Shown here piece after piece: positions 46,740 through 59,719 of a DNA stretch of 64,000 nt (the stretch's first letter is position 1; each line of letters begins with the position of its first letter). Both the position numbers and the translations under genes were made by a program. The notes below the pieces were generated by a model. The model ran no database searches. It was given only the letters and a program-made list of their open reading frames with translations, and was not told the DNA's origin. This DNA comes from Cunninghamia lanceolata (taxonomy: Eukaryota; Streptophyta; Pinopsida; Cupressales; Cupressaceae), in assembly GCA_027924645.1 (NCBI GenBank), contig BSBN01001752.1:16049001-16113000 (forward strand), given 5' to 3'.

Positions 46740-48900
46740 TTTTCTTGGGTAATTGCTATTTTAGAAAATAATTATCTTTCTCTTATGATGCCTCTCCTCT
46801 ACCATTAAGTGCTCAATTTTCCACATAAAATGAATAAATAGACTACAAATATCTTTTCATTTTGCTTTTTGGATTTTGCTTGTTCAACTTATTTCAATAA
46901 TCTACTTAGGTAATATAAATCATACATGGTTGTTTACTTAATGACATTTGATATTTCTTGATTTAGAATGATGAGCCTCTAAAACTGTAAATCAAGTAAT
47001 TATACAATACTTCCTAATTATTTATGCCATAAAAATGTAAGTGAAGGTGGACAAACTAATACTTTTGTAATTGTAGAGGAGAAACATTTACACCTTGACT
47101 AAAATGTATTAGCCAAAGGAAATTTTCATTACAACTACACTAGGATCTGTTTTAGTTTTCCTATCTACTTGTTTTCAATAGACTAACATTACTAGACCCT
47201 TTTTGCGCTAAAAGGAATAAATGAAAACTACGTTAGCTGCTAGAACGATAAAGAAAAGATGATAAAGTACTGATAATGAGATACTGTAGACAAAATTTAG
47301 AAATTTTAGATACAGAACAGAAGAGGAGAGATACATAAGAACCTGATATCAGAAGATGGAGCCCTCTACTAGGGATGCCAGCACATCGTGAGGACGTCTG
47401 CATGTCGAGCTATAGTCTGAGCCATACAAAATACTCAAAACTCCAGTTTTGTTTCACTTTTGATCACTTGTACAACACAACAAGAAACAAAATGCCAAAA
47501 TAGTAGTCTGGAAGTGACAAAAATGAACTTAAATCGAGAAGAAACAAATGATACCACTTCAAATAGGTAAAATGTTCAATATAATTAAAGGGATTCAGGG
47601 AAAGAGCTCACAAAAACCCACGTAGAGGAATGAAGCTTTCACTCAAATTCGTGACCTGCAAAAGGAAAAAGAAATTCTACTAAAATTTATAACAATCTAA
47701 CACAAAGCACACAAGAAAGCAAAAGAAAATAATACAAAAGGGGCTTTATAGCATTGCACTGCTAGAAGGATGACAAGTATGGTTCTAGGGCTAGAACACT
47801 ACAAGAGCTAGGAACCATACCAAACTCTTGTGGGTCACAAGGGTCAACAAACTATGATGTTAGGTGACTGACAAAGAGTGCCAAAAAGTAGCAAAATGAA
47901 GCACTACCGGCTAACATTGTGTCGTTAGGTGGTTCACATGTTAAACAATATCAAGAATTACATGGACTAGCATGGATAGGTAATTCTGATAAAGGTGGTC
48001 AGTATAAGCAAGTGTGTTTACTTAGGATGACAAGCTACTACGTTGCAAAGAGCGAACACTTCAAGGAGCGTACCATCAATGTGATGTGTGTGAGAGTGGA
48101 AAGCACAAAAATATGTCGCCACCTTAAAATAATTGCATAAAACAATAGTATGCAATTGATTTAAAGGTAGAATGAGGGGAAAAGATAATAGAGCTTTAGG
48201 AAACATATAGGTAGCTTTTAGAACATATCCCTCAAGAAAAAGATGTCCCTAAAGAGAGACAACAAAAGCGATGATGTAGGCATGATACATAGAAGCTTGC
48301 ATAAGCATGGTATGATACTGAGAAATGCAAACACGTCACATAAAACCAAGCAACATCACCAAAATCACAAAGGGATCTACGTGCTTTGGGGTCAGTATGC
48401 GTTTATAGTAGGGGAATCATCAAGGGACAACTAAGAGAATTGCCATCATCCCCTAAGCACGTAGAACTACAAGCAAAAAGGAAGGATGCCATAGGAAAGA
48501 ATTTTTTTTGGGGGTCAACATGGACGGAAGCTAAATCTTCCAATGCTTTGCATCGTCCCCAAAATATCGCAATAATCAAGGAAACATAGAAGAATTTATA
48601 AATAGATAGAAGAATATGACAACAATTTCATTCTTCCTATATCCACATGTCTACAAGGGTATTGTGGGTCCTCTAGGTAGAACTAACAAACATATAACAC
48701 ACATTTTCATAGGGGAAAACATAACAAGAAAGCATGCAAACACACATATACACATGGAACGAAGGTACAAGCCTCATAGGCTGGCCATCATCAGGTCATC
48801 CATGTCCCAATCTTGGCTATTATAAGGGGATGGAGGAAGAGATGACAAGGAGACCACATTAAGAGCAGTCTAAGGAGACTCCTTTGGAACCAAATGCAAA
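46740..48900. other. Unassigned region
   Basis: No domain recognised. Bases 47340-47880 contain phrases such as CAGCACATCGTGAGGACGTC and TGTTAGGTGACTGAC without a definable element. Open frames near 48243-48825 are low-complexity. Confidence 0.35.
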
Positions 48901-48929
48901 GGGTCAACAGTAGGAGCAAGATTCTCTTG

Positions 48930-49975
48930 AGAATCAACAGAGGAAATTGTCAAAGATTTTGTGAAAATTGTGGACAATGATGGAATATCTGTACGAACTC
49001 AAAGATTTGATCCATAGGGGAGGAGTCATTAGATTCACTGTCAGAATATTGCACCAAGCATGGCTCATTAGTGTTGTTAGCAGAGGTGTGAGCATTGAGA
49101 GACACAGGTGGAGGAACATCCTCCATAGTTGGAAGAAGTGATGAAGAAGGGATTAGAAGTGGAGGGGATGGTGGCATGCACTTTGCTTGCAAAAAAACAA
49201 TGTAGGGTAGTGCTCAGGCTTGTGCTTGGGTGGCAGACAGGGTATGTTAATGTCTATGGTGATAGGGTAGAGGATATTGGGAAAGATCTGATGATGGGTG
49301 CATTTAAAATGAAATGACAATAGTGAGGGTGGTGCTATAAATCACACTAACATTAGGGAGGTCTAATGGTTTTAATAAGGGTGGAATGTCAAGAATGGAA
49401 GGAAGAATGAGGTCCTCAGTAGAAGGAACTAGGACTACTTGCACCCTTTTGAGATGATGTTTGTTTACATTCGACTGAGAAGAGGGGGTCGATGATGGGA
49501 GAAACTCAGGATGGGAAGGAAGAGGCCGAGGCTTTGGAGGGGCAAGATTAGGAAATGACTGCATGGAAGGTGGATGCTTGAGTGGAGACTGCACATCAAC
49601 AACATGCTCTCAAGCTGTAACATGTCAATGACACTTAAGATCTCTCGCAAGCTAATTTTGATGAGTGCGAGCTATGGCTTCTGTTGAAGGAGTTAGAGGG
49701 TCTTCCAACATGGGTTCCTTTCCATCCTCTGCCTCAGGGATAGGAGGAATAGAAGGAATCACTGAAGGTTGGGAAACCACAAGGGGAGGGGGATGATCTT
49801 GCAACACAAGTTGCTTTTCCTTGTGCCACCAAAGAGGTAGGAAGAACAAAAGTAGCCGCAGGAGGCTAGGGAACCACAAGAGGAGGGGGAGGATCATGTA
49901 ACATGAGTTGATTTCATCGCACCGCCGAAGAGGCGAGAGGAACAAGAGAACCATCGAAGGTTGAGGAACCATAGG
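48930..49975 (-). pseudogene. Proline-rich coding remnant, unidentified
   Basis: Three successive minus-strand frames (49972-49652, 49594-49304, 49192-48934) are rich in Pro, Ser and Leu, for example PPIPEAEDGKEPMLEDPLTP, PPKPRPLPSHPEFLPSSTPS, CLVQYSDSESNDSSPMDQIF. They join across only a few breaks, suggesting one old Pro-rich protein. A degenerate ~90-bp repeat sits at its 5' part: GGAACCACAAGGGGAGGGGG (49777) and GGAACCACAAGAGGAGGGGG (49869). It could be a retroelement polyprotein spacer or a host fragment; no domain decides. Confidence 0.4.
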
Positions 49976-49979
49976 AACA

Positions 49980-52900
49980 CGAGGCGGATGAGGCGGTACA
50001 AGTTGTTGACCTCAGGGCCTCAAGTATGAGGTTGGAGGTGGCACTTCTAAGTACAAGCCAGCCGCATGGGGACATGGAGGTGCACTCTGTATGGGCTGCT
50101 TTACTTTAACTATTGGCAGGGCTATTGATACTATATTTACCAATGATGATTTTTATTGCCATTGAGATGTTCAACTATGTATTTTAGATGCATATGTTGT
50201 GATTTTATATGTTTGAAAGTCTTTAGAATTGTTTTAGCTTCATTATTTTCACTTTACATGTGATAATGATTATTTTATCTAGTTCAACATTATGGATTAT
50301 TGATTACGCATATTTGTTATCTAGATGATAGTTGTAGATGATTTTTAGTCAGATGTAATTATTTGAAATTGTCTTGTGGATTATATCATATTGGTTGTTT
50401 ATATGTTATGTTTTGGCTATCCTTGTATTGTGTAGCTATGGCTGATGTTTTAACTGAATATGCAGGCATAGGTTTGCCCAAATGATGATTAATCTAGAGA
50501 TGACTGACTTGAATAAATGTGTTATAATTGAATTCCCCATCTCACTCAACTTGAGTTGTGAGATGAGCCTTGTGTAGCCCTATTATTCCTTGATCTGAAT
50601 CCGTGTTGATTCTAGATTTCTATTTTGTGAAACCCATAAAACATGTATGAGTGTTTTACATAGGGTTATCATCTCTTTTTGTGTTTACATTTATTTAGTA
50701 GTTGTAATTCTTGTAAAGTGTTTCCAAAATGACAAATAGGCTAGAGTCACAAAGAGTTTTATAGATTTTAATTGATGGATGCCTTAGTGTATAAGGTGCT
50801 ATTCAAATAGATTTAATTGCATTATTAAAATGAGATTAAAAAGATTAAGTAGAATTGTTGGAAATGTTATGAATTAGCCATTTGAGAAGAAAATGCCTTT
50901 TATGCAAAATATCTACTTTAAAAATTAACTAGTTTGAATGTGAAAAGGGCAAAAAGTTATTTGGGGATTTAGGATTTTGACAAAAGGTAAAGGAAAGGCA
51001 ATTTTAAAGCACTTGTTCTTTTTCTTTATTGATTCTCTCCTCTCCTCTATTGTGTGAGCTCTTGTTTTGTAAAATAATTGCTTGGAAACTTTTCTTGTGG
51101 TTTGGAGCTTGGATTGGAACCTTAAAGAGACTTGCCAAAGATTATTGTTCATTGCATTCAAAAAGACAAACCGCCATTCTTGCAGTTTCCTTTGTTGAAG
51201 ATATTTCTCTTTTTATGAATATGCTTTTGTTTAAATGAGATTCTTCTTTTTCCATGCTCCACATTAGGTGGATTTCATATAAATTCCTTGTGTAGGGATA
51301 GATTTGAAATATAATTTGTAAATTAGTTTGTTGTGCAATTTAGAATTGTAGGTTTTTATATTTTTGGAAAATACAATTTTATGATAGAACTATGGCATTT
51401 TTTTCCTGAAATTGATATGTGATTTGAAAAGATTAACCTCCTCATTGTTGTGCTCTAAATGGTATCTTTTTATTTTAGAAATTTTGTGTATTGAAAATTG
51501 AAGAAAATTCAAGGTTCAACAATGGTGGAAACTAAAATTTGTATGGTACTTGATATTTCTTGAAAATGTAAAAATTGAAATTTAGAAAATATTTGTTTAT
51601 TGTATTTTGGGGATAAATTATTCTCCCATGGAAATGAGCTAGGATAAAATTGAATGGGGTTTAAACATGAATAAACATAATGAAGGTTTAATCCACATTT
51701 GGTACTGAACATCCTATTGAGGTTTCATGGAATTATAGTGTAGGACATTATCACAATCCTATCATGATTGCTAAATATTGTTGGGGATATCCTATTGTAC
51801 AGATGGGAGCACACTCCTCAACATCTACACAATCATAGTACCATAATGTTGACACCCCACCATCCTAAGTCTAGTAGTTTCTCATCATCCAGTACACAGG
51901 TATCTATCTACCTATACCTCAAACACACAAGACAACTCAATGATACTCACGCGTAGTTGTGACATAGGGAATGAGATCCAACTAAAGATCATACACTTAC
52001 ACTTAGTACATATAACCACTCATAACCCTAAAACCAGAAACAAGATCAAGAAACTGTATTGGTAAAAATTAGATAACATTATTAATTTACATATTTTTAA
52101 TTTAAAATACTTATTTCCACTAAGGAAAGCATACACTATTTTATGATAGAATTAGATACAGTTCTAAAAATTAGACACTGGGACAATCAAAACTACCAAT
52201 AAAAACTTAAAAAAACTCCTTAGAGGTAACTACCATTTAGCCTTGGCACTAGTGTAGACACTAGTGTGAAATAAGGTCACTCTTGTAGACTCTAGCGCCA
52301 TACCAGGGTGCTTCTACAAACACTAGAGTTAGTATAGGGCATGAAAGTAGACCTTAGTTCCAGGACATGGAATTTGTGTAAATACTAAGGCTAGACTTGG
52401 GTGCTAGAGACTTGTTGACATGATTCTTAAGCTTTTATTGCTTGGATTGAACACACAAAGTTCCTACAAGCCTCAGTATAACCCAAAATTCAAATACAAA
52501 AAGTACACAAATGAGAATAAGTAATACAAGTTTTCTATGCATGTAGAATACAAATGACATTGAATTTTAAAAAGTAGAGGCATCCAAATTTTGTGTTTTA
52601 CTAAGGAAAATTTAATCCATGATCAAACAATCACTTTCCTAAATCCTTAATGTTCAATTATTCAAACATGATTATAGATAATGTTTCCCCCCAAATCCCT
52701 CATTCATTGAAATTTATTAATCAATCATACAAAACTATGCAAAAATAGTAATTCAAAATTTCATGATTTTAGTGAAATCATTAAGATTCATGTTCAAATC
52801 TCATTTAGGTCAAAGTCTTTTTCCTAGGGTTTCCAAATCAAAATCTAAGGTTTGCATAAACATCTTTCCCTACATAATCAAATCCAGTGTTTTGACTATA

Positions 52901-53560
52901 GTCTCATTTTTAATTTCAATTGATACAAATCATATTTCTATATATTATACAAACATCATATTCAAAATTCATATACATTCTAATTAGATCCTCTATGTTA
53001 AATTCACTAGTTTCTCTCTCTAGACTATACTAATTTCCTAGTTTCAATTAATATAATTTTAAATACAAAACTAAATATGTTTTAAATACAAATTACAAAC
53101 ATGCTCTTATGAGAATTAAATGATCAAAATTCTAATATTTAAAGATTAATTAAATTCCTTGTTGATTTTGATGTTAAAATCCTTTACACTTTCTAGAAAA
53201 ACTCTTTATAATTCATAGACAATCTCCGTCAATTCTCCTTCAATTCTCTCCAAATCTTAATTGATAAAAACCTATGTAATGTTCTCTAGAGTTCTCCAAG
53301 CTTTTACAAATATTCCTTTAGGAAGCTCACACACTTTTTTTATTCTCTACGCAATCCTAATTATGGAAAATCTACTTAGATTCTTTACATCACCAAGAAT
53401 ATCTAGTTAAATATAATAATTCAATTCTCAAGTAATCTCCAAATAAAAGAAATAAGATATTTCATTAATATCTATTTCTATTTCCTCATTCAAGGGATGG
53501 GTGTAAGAAAGAACAAGAAGGATAAAATAAAGCCTAACATTGGAGTATCTTATGAGAAGA
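49980..53560. other. Long unassigned AT-rich region
   Basis: No coding domain or repeat pair recognised. Bases 52230-52420 repeat short words around ACTAGTGTAGAC and TAGACTC without a clear period. Confidence 0.4.
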
Positions 53561-53569
53561 CTTGAGCTC

Positions 53570-54060
53570 CACCCCTAGAAGGTATGATGAAGTTGAACTG
53601 CAATGGAGCAACAAAAGGAAATTTGGGTTTAGTAGGTGGGGACTTTGTGATTAGAGACTTCAAAGGTTCATTGATATAGGAGGGTCTCTTTTTTTAGGTA
53701 CACATACGAACAATGAAGCTAAATGGGAGGCTTTAATCATAGGATTGGGAGTGGTAATTATGCTTAATCTTTCAAAGTTGATAGTGGAAAGGGAATCAAT
53801 GATAGTCATAAATGAAATTGATAAGGGGAGGATCCCTAGTTAGAAATTTTAAAGACATGTAGATGTGGTGAAAAATAAAATAAACTTTTAGTCAAATTAG
53901 TTTCAATAAGTGTAAATATAAGCACAATATGGTTGCAAATTGTCTAGCAAATGAAGGTGTAAAGAAAGACCTTACTGTGCTATATAGTCATGATTCATCG
54001 ACATGAGATTCCCTAAGATCATGGATTACTTTTAAGATTTCCTAATTGATAAGAGGAGTT
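53570..54060 (+). pseudogene. LINE-type RNase H domain remnant
   Basis: The plus reading MKLNCNGATKGNLGLVGGDF with VIRDFKGSL (53586-53670) corresponds to KLNFDGASKGNPG..G.G.VIRD..G; the catalytic Asp is Asn. THTNNEAKWEALIIGLGV (53700) and IVERESMIVINEI (53785) follow, then NMVANCLANEGV (53930), the last RNase H motif. Several stops. It is on the opposite strand to the LINE at 55842-58100. Confidence 0.75.
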
Positions 54061-55490
54061 CATATTAGTGGTAATATGGCTACAGGTTAAGTATGCCAAT
54101 GTTTAAATAAATATGGGAATGCATTTTAAAATATAGTGTGACAAAGTGGGGAGTTAGCGTAATGTCATTGGGACGAAAGGTGACAACATAATTATCTAGG
54201 AGGATGGATCTTGATTGGTTTTGATATGGTGTATTAATAAATCATAGGGGTTGTTGGTGGGTAAAAATACTTTAATTCTATATGGGAATTGACATTTTGG
54301 CAAGGTGATGGTGGTGAGTGAGTATTGGTTTCTTTGTTACTTGCGTAAAGTGTTTGGATAGTGTTAGGATTAGCATGGTGGAGCAACGTCTAGAGGAGAG
54401 AGATGCTATTAAGGTATAGGAAGGTAGAGTGATGAATAGGAACCTCCAATGCATATTTGCCTATCATGAGTTGGTTGCACTATGGTTTATTAGGAGTGTT
54501 TTGAGAGACCAAGCTTTGAATGCAAGAAGATAATACAAGGTAGTGATATGGGGGATTTCATTACCAACTTGGCCTTTTTCCTACCTGATGCTGGCACTCG
54601 TTTACGACTATTGATTCTTTTCATGCTAGACTAGTTTAAAAGCACTTGATTGGTGAATGTGGAGGTAGCATTAGGGTAGGAACTTGTGAAATATTTGGCT
54701 TGAGGGTCTAATAGAGATGGAACAACATCCACACCAAGACAAGTTATGGATTATGATAAGGATATATTAAATTATGGAGGGAAATGTTTATATTGAGGAA
54801 CTTCAACAAGGGTGTTAGTAAAGTTTTTGTTGGTCTCACGTTCATCGCCTCTAAGGTAGGTTGGAAGTTATAAGTGACTTCACCATTCCTATTCTTTGTA
54901 GGCTGTCAATGTACAAAGCTTGATGTCAGTGAGAGGTTTGCTATGGCATAAGGTTTCCTTTTCTTGTAGATAATAAATGCGATTGTTAGGTTTATGTAGA
55001 AGAGATTTGGGTGGAAGAGATAGTTGAGAATATCCCAGCGTCGCAAATTTTATGAGAGCATTGGGGGTGGTGTAGTGTTATCTTCAATTTAGTGCTCTAG
55101 TTGCTTATGGTTAGTACAATGTAGTATATCTGGTTTTTATTTATTATTGTTTAGATGGGAGCTTTGTTGGTTTGCTATCTCAATTTTGTGTAGTCTTGAT
55201 AATATTTTGTGGTTTGTGGTGAGGGTTATTTAGTTTTAAGGGTTTATTTATCATCTATTTATATGTTATCTTTGTTTATTCTAGTTTTATCAAGGGTAGG
55301 GACCTCCATAGATCCCCTACTATAAAATATTTTAAAAATATCTAATTCTATTTCCAATAATTATCCTCAATCTATTTTTTGATAAAGTTAAAAGAATTAT
55401 TATTAAAAAGGGGGAGCACATTCCAAGATTACAAGAGACGTGTCAAAAGATAAACATGTGGAGAAGAAGGAAAGTACCTTATAAAATAAC
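54061..55490 (+). other. Probable 3' region of the plus-strand LINE
   Basis: No domain is recognisable. Its position just after an RNase H C-terminus, a G/T-rich character and the absence of other motifs suggest LINE 3' untranslated sequence. No poly(A) or target duplication was found to close it. Confidence 0.3.
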
Positions 55491-55499
55491 TATCTAAGA

Positions 55500-55745
55500 C
55501 AAAAGGAGTGCATGCATGAATAATGTACATATAAAGCATGTTTAAGACAAATATAACTTTATTAAAAAGTTAACTTTTTTACCTTACATCTAGTTATTTC
55601 TAAAGGCATGCTTTCTCTTCAAGAAGCATGCAATGTGACCATATGAATGCATGCAAAAAAGTATGCATGCATGAAAACATAATGTATACATACAAAATGC
55701 AACACATGCATGCATGAGAAACATCATAATTATAATTGTATGCAT
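55500..55745. repeat. Cluster of ATGCATGC/CATGCATG words
   Basis: At least six overlapping copies of CATGCA or ATGCATGCATG occur (near 55508, 55625, 55648, 55662, 55706, 55738). The palindromic words match the plant RY element (CATGCA), a B3-factor site, but clustering here may just be a simple-sequence tract. Confidence 0.5.
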
Positions 55746-55841
55746 ACAAAAGAAAAAAATGTGGATCCTTACGCTTATCTTGTGAACTCCAATATCCCAT
55801 ATAAGGAGTATAAAAATATCAACAAGAAAGAGGCTATTACC

Positions 55842-58100
55842 CTAGCTAAAATTAGCCAATTGATCCACTCTAAAAGAAGTTACTTGATTTTTATCCTCTG
55901 AGATAATACCCCCAAAAGAAGAGAAGTTGTCATCTTCAAGAACAAACTTTTCAATCAACACAAAGTCATGAAACCAATCATGTAGATTCAGATTAGCAAG
56001 CCAATCATTAGCTTTATTGCCTTCTGACTTGTCACATGCTTCAATCAAATACCATCAAATTGATCTATTACTATTGTAGCTTCTTTGATATAGCTAAAAA
56101 TTCTCAAATGAGTGATTTTACTATTATTCAAACTATTGATAATAAGGTCAGAATCTCCTTCAATGTTAAGATTTCAAACTCCTAATTGAATTCCTAATTT
56201 GAGCCCCATGATTAGAATTTTAGCTTCAATTATATTATTCAAAGTAATGCTAGTAAAGTGAGCACTCAAAAACATGACCTTACCATCATAACTTCTAATA
56301 ACTGCACCAACTCCATATAAACCTAGGTTACTTTTTGATGCATCATCAAAATTCATTTTGTCCCACCCACTCTCTGGAGGGCACCGATGTTCAATGGAAG
56401 TTTTTTTCTAAACATTAGGAAGAGAATGATAAAAAAAGATTTCTAATCTCAACCTAATTCCTCAAAACACATATCATGCCTCTTTGGATTTAGAAATATT
56501 AAGAGAAATAATACATTGAATGCATGCCTCCACTATTTCCGTCCAATTTTTTTGTCTAGAGTCTTCTCTTTGACATCTAAATCCTATTATTCCTTTCAAG
56601 GCACACTTTCAAAAGAATGAATCTTGGAGCCATGTTTTTACAATTCCTATAGGAAATTAAGAGTTATAGGATATTTTCAAGCGTTCAAACTATCCTTAGG
56701 GATTTTGGAACACCCATTTGAGATTAAAACTATTTAAAAACCAATTCCAGATACTCCTCACAAAATCCTAGTGCAAATTTAAGTGAGAAATCTTACTTAT
56801 GAGAAAGGAATAAAGACACCAGCTAGGACCATAAAACCCCCCTTTTTGTAGATTATCCCATGTGAGGATTTGAGAATGAGAAGAAAGCTAAATAAAAAAG
56901 TTTACTTTTGGCCAAGTCTTTGAGTGCCAAATCTTATCCCAAACAAATGAAGAGGGATTTAAATAGTTGGAAGAAGATTACCATACCCTTTCTTGATATA
57001 ATAGACCCCTATCCCATCTTGATTCCACCAAAAAAATTCATCATCCATACTCCAAATGAGTATGAATCTTTTAAGGAGGTATAAAAGGTAAATCCTAGAG
57101 CCTTATGAAATATCAAGGAACATAGGAATATGTTTCCACTTTATTGTATACCCCCTTTCCTCATTATCCTCTTCCCAATAGTCACTGACCATTGTGCCCC
57201 AATAATTCTTAAGGATATTCATCAAAGAGTGAAGTTCCTAAAACTCTTTGAGAGGTTTGTTAGAAATCCATTTATCATGCCAAAAGAAAGTACTTCTACC
57301 ATTTTGAATAATTTTAAAACCAATTTGGCAAATGAAATGCTTGAACTCCTTCATACCTTCCTAAATAATCGATCCATAGGGGAGATCAGCTCTATGAAGA
57401 AGGCATAAATATTATCTCCTAACAAATATTTGTCCGTGAGAATCCTGATCTAGGAGGGTTCTTTGCTGGATATGAATCTACAAACAAACTTCATTAGGAG
57501 ATCTTGGTTGAAGAGAAAAGTATCCTTAAGGTTGAGACCACCCTTATTAATAGCTTTACAAATATCACTCCAAGAAACTAGGGGGTATGTAAATTGATCT
57601 CTATTTCCCTCTAGAGGAATTTATACATGACATGAGTAACCTTAGAAATGATGCTTTTGGGAGCTATCATAATAGAGAATCTATATATAGGAATATCTTG
57701 GAATACTACTTTTAGAAGAATGACCCTCCTTGTAGAAGTTAACAATCTCCTATTTCACCCATCCAAAATTTGATTCAATCTTTCCAAAACAGGAGTCTAA
57801 AGTTACTTCTTGTTTATCTCTAGAAACATAGGGAAACCTAGGTAGATATTCGAAAGACTTTCTTTCCTAAAAGATAGTCAACTAAAGAGAAAATATTGTT
57901 CCCTATTGTTGATATTAAATAAAAATATATTAGATTTATCTCTATTAACCTTTTAGCCTAAAGCATGTTCATGATTACTAAGAAAGTCCTTGATAGTTCT
58001 ACATTCACTGATAGGAGTGACAAAAAGCATAGTGTCATTAACAAACTATTGATAAGTAAGTACTTTATCTAAGGATGAAGCTATTGGGTCTTGAAACCAC
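55842..58100 (-). pseudogene. LINE: RT C-terminal half, zf-RVT and RNase H, 5'-truncated
   Basis: Minus strand from 58070: FVNDTMLFVTPISE holds the RT catalytic FADD box (VND here); then KVNRDKSNIFLFN, IYLGFPMF, PVLERLNQILDGW, LLTSTRRVILLKVVFQDIPI and GGLNLKDTFLFNQDLLMKF (57540). The zf-RVT-like part begins FFWHDKWISNKPLKEF (57280). RNase H lies at 56370-55842: MNFDDASKSNLGLYGVGAVI, IIEAKILIMGL, GDSDLIINSLNN, and EGNKANDWLANLN. This is the classical plant L1 order. Frames break often; the N-terminal RT and endonuclease are missing, as expected from 5' truncation during insertion. Confidence 0.85.
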
Positions 58101-58745
58101 AACTCACATTCCTATAGGGATCAACTCACTTCAATGCCAATGAATTATCTTCTTGAAGGTGAATCAATCAAATCATCAACAAAATGTAAGTGGTTAAAGG
58201 CCAATCGACGAGAGTGGATAATCTCTCCTTCACTTTGGGCTCATCTAGACCTAGGAGGGTGTTCCTAGAGGTATCCTTAATAGGGTTTTGAACCAATTAA
58301 GATGAAGCATGAATAAGACAACAACAAATATACCCAATGTACTCTTGACCCCTATATTTTTCACTAGGTCAAGACTAACTAGTTGCATAGAAGACCTCTT
58401 ATTAGGCTGAAACTACATCTTGCATATGCACCCATAGATTACAACATTATATCTCTCATAAAATGAATCCACTTAAAATTTCATACACAATATCAAGATG
58501 CCAACATGCAATAACATGATTCTCTAATGATTTAAACACTTGAAGGTCACTTATGATTATTCCCTGGTTTGGAATAATGAACAACATGTGAAACCCTAAA
58601 CTGCTTCTATAAATAATAGGGACATTGGATTTAATTAAAATGAGAATGTTTGATCCCTCACCAATCTAGACTAGTGCCTACTCCACTAGACAATAGAGAC
58701 ATAATATAGGGAGGAAGGAGATACATCTAGCAACCATTAGTAGAA
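58101..58745. other. Unassigned spacer
   Basis: No recognised domain; ordinary AT-rich sequence between the truncated LINE and a tandem duplication. Confidence 0.4.
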
Positions 58746-59451
58746 CATGCAATAAACATGCTTAATAATCCATAACCGAACCACAATAACCCATATGCAA
58801 TAAAGGAAAGACCAATACAAAATCTTTGTATTGCATTATATGTTGTCACACAGACATCAAACCCTTATTGCAATCACCCCAGTAAAAGTGACAAGAGAAA
58901 ATACGTAGTTGTGACTATACATTCCCATGAATCATTACAAACTGCCATGGAGACATACCATTACATGCAAATGTGCATTGAAGATCCTTCCTATAGATTA
59001 CAAAATGGAATCCATCCCCTTACAGATTAGATGATATTTTATTGATGCGTTAGAACCACCGCAAGGCACTTGTAGACCAGAAATGCATTCTCATGCAAAT
59101 AAAAAATACATTCCATGCAATAAACATACTTAATAATCCATAACCAAACCACAATAACCCATATGCAATAAAGGAGAGACCAATACAAAAGCTTTGTATT
59201 GCATTATATGTTGTCACACATACATCAAACCCTTATTGCAATCACACTAGCAAAAGTGGCAAGACAAAATACGTAGTTGCGACTATACATTCCCATGAAT
59301 CATTACAAACTGCCATGGAGACATACCATTACATGTAGATGTGCATTGAAGATCCTTCCTATAGATTACAAAATGGATTCCATCCCCTTACAGATCAGAT
59401 GATATTTTATTGATGCGTTAGAACCATCGCAAGGCACTTGTAGACTAGAAA
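58746..59451. repeat. 368-bp tandem duplication
   Basis: Copy 1 is 58746-59113 and copy 2 is 59114 to about 59451 (offset 368); the second lacks the last ~30 bases. Both start CATGCAATAAACAT and contain AATCCATAACC, TTTGTATTGCATTATATGTT and GATGATATTTTATTGATGCG. About ten substitutions are visible, so it is older than the 492-bp duplication. Confidence 0.92.
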
Positions 59452-59719
59452 ATTAGCTCAGTGACCAACGTTTTGAATGGAAAGCAACCTTGCCTTTATA
59501 GCATTTGAAAAATCATACCCTAATCTACTCACAGGAATCCATTACGCAATGGGAGATTCAAACACAACCACTGCATTGAATGGAAATAGGAAGAAATCCC
59601 AAAAATCTACCTCACAATGTGTGCTAGGTGAAATGGAAGAAGCAAGGATGAGTTTCCTACCCAAAATGAGTAGTTGTAGAGGTCAAATCAACCATTAATA
59701 ACAATCCACAAAGTTGTTG

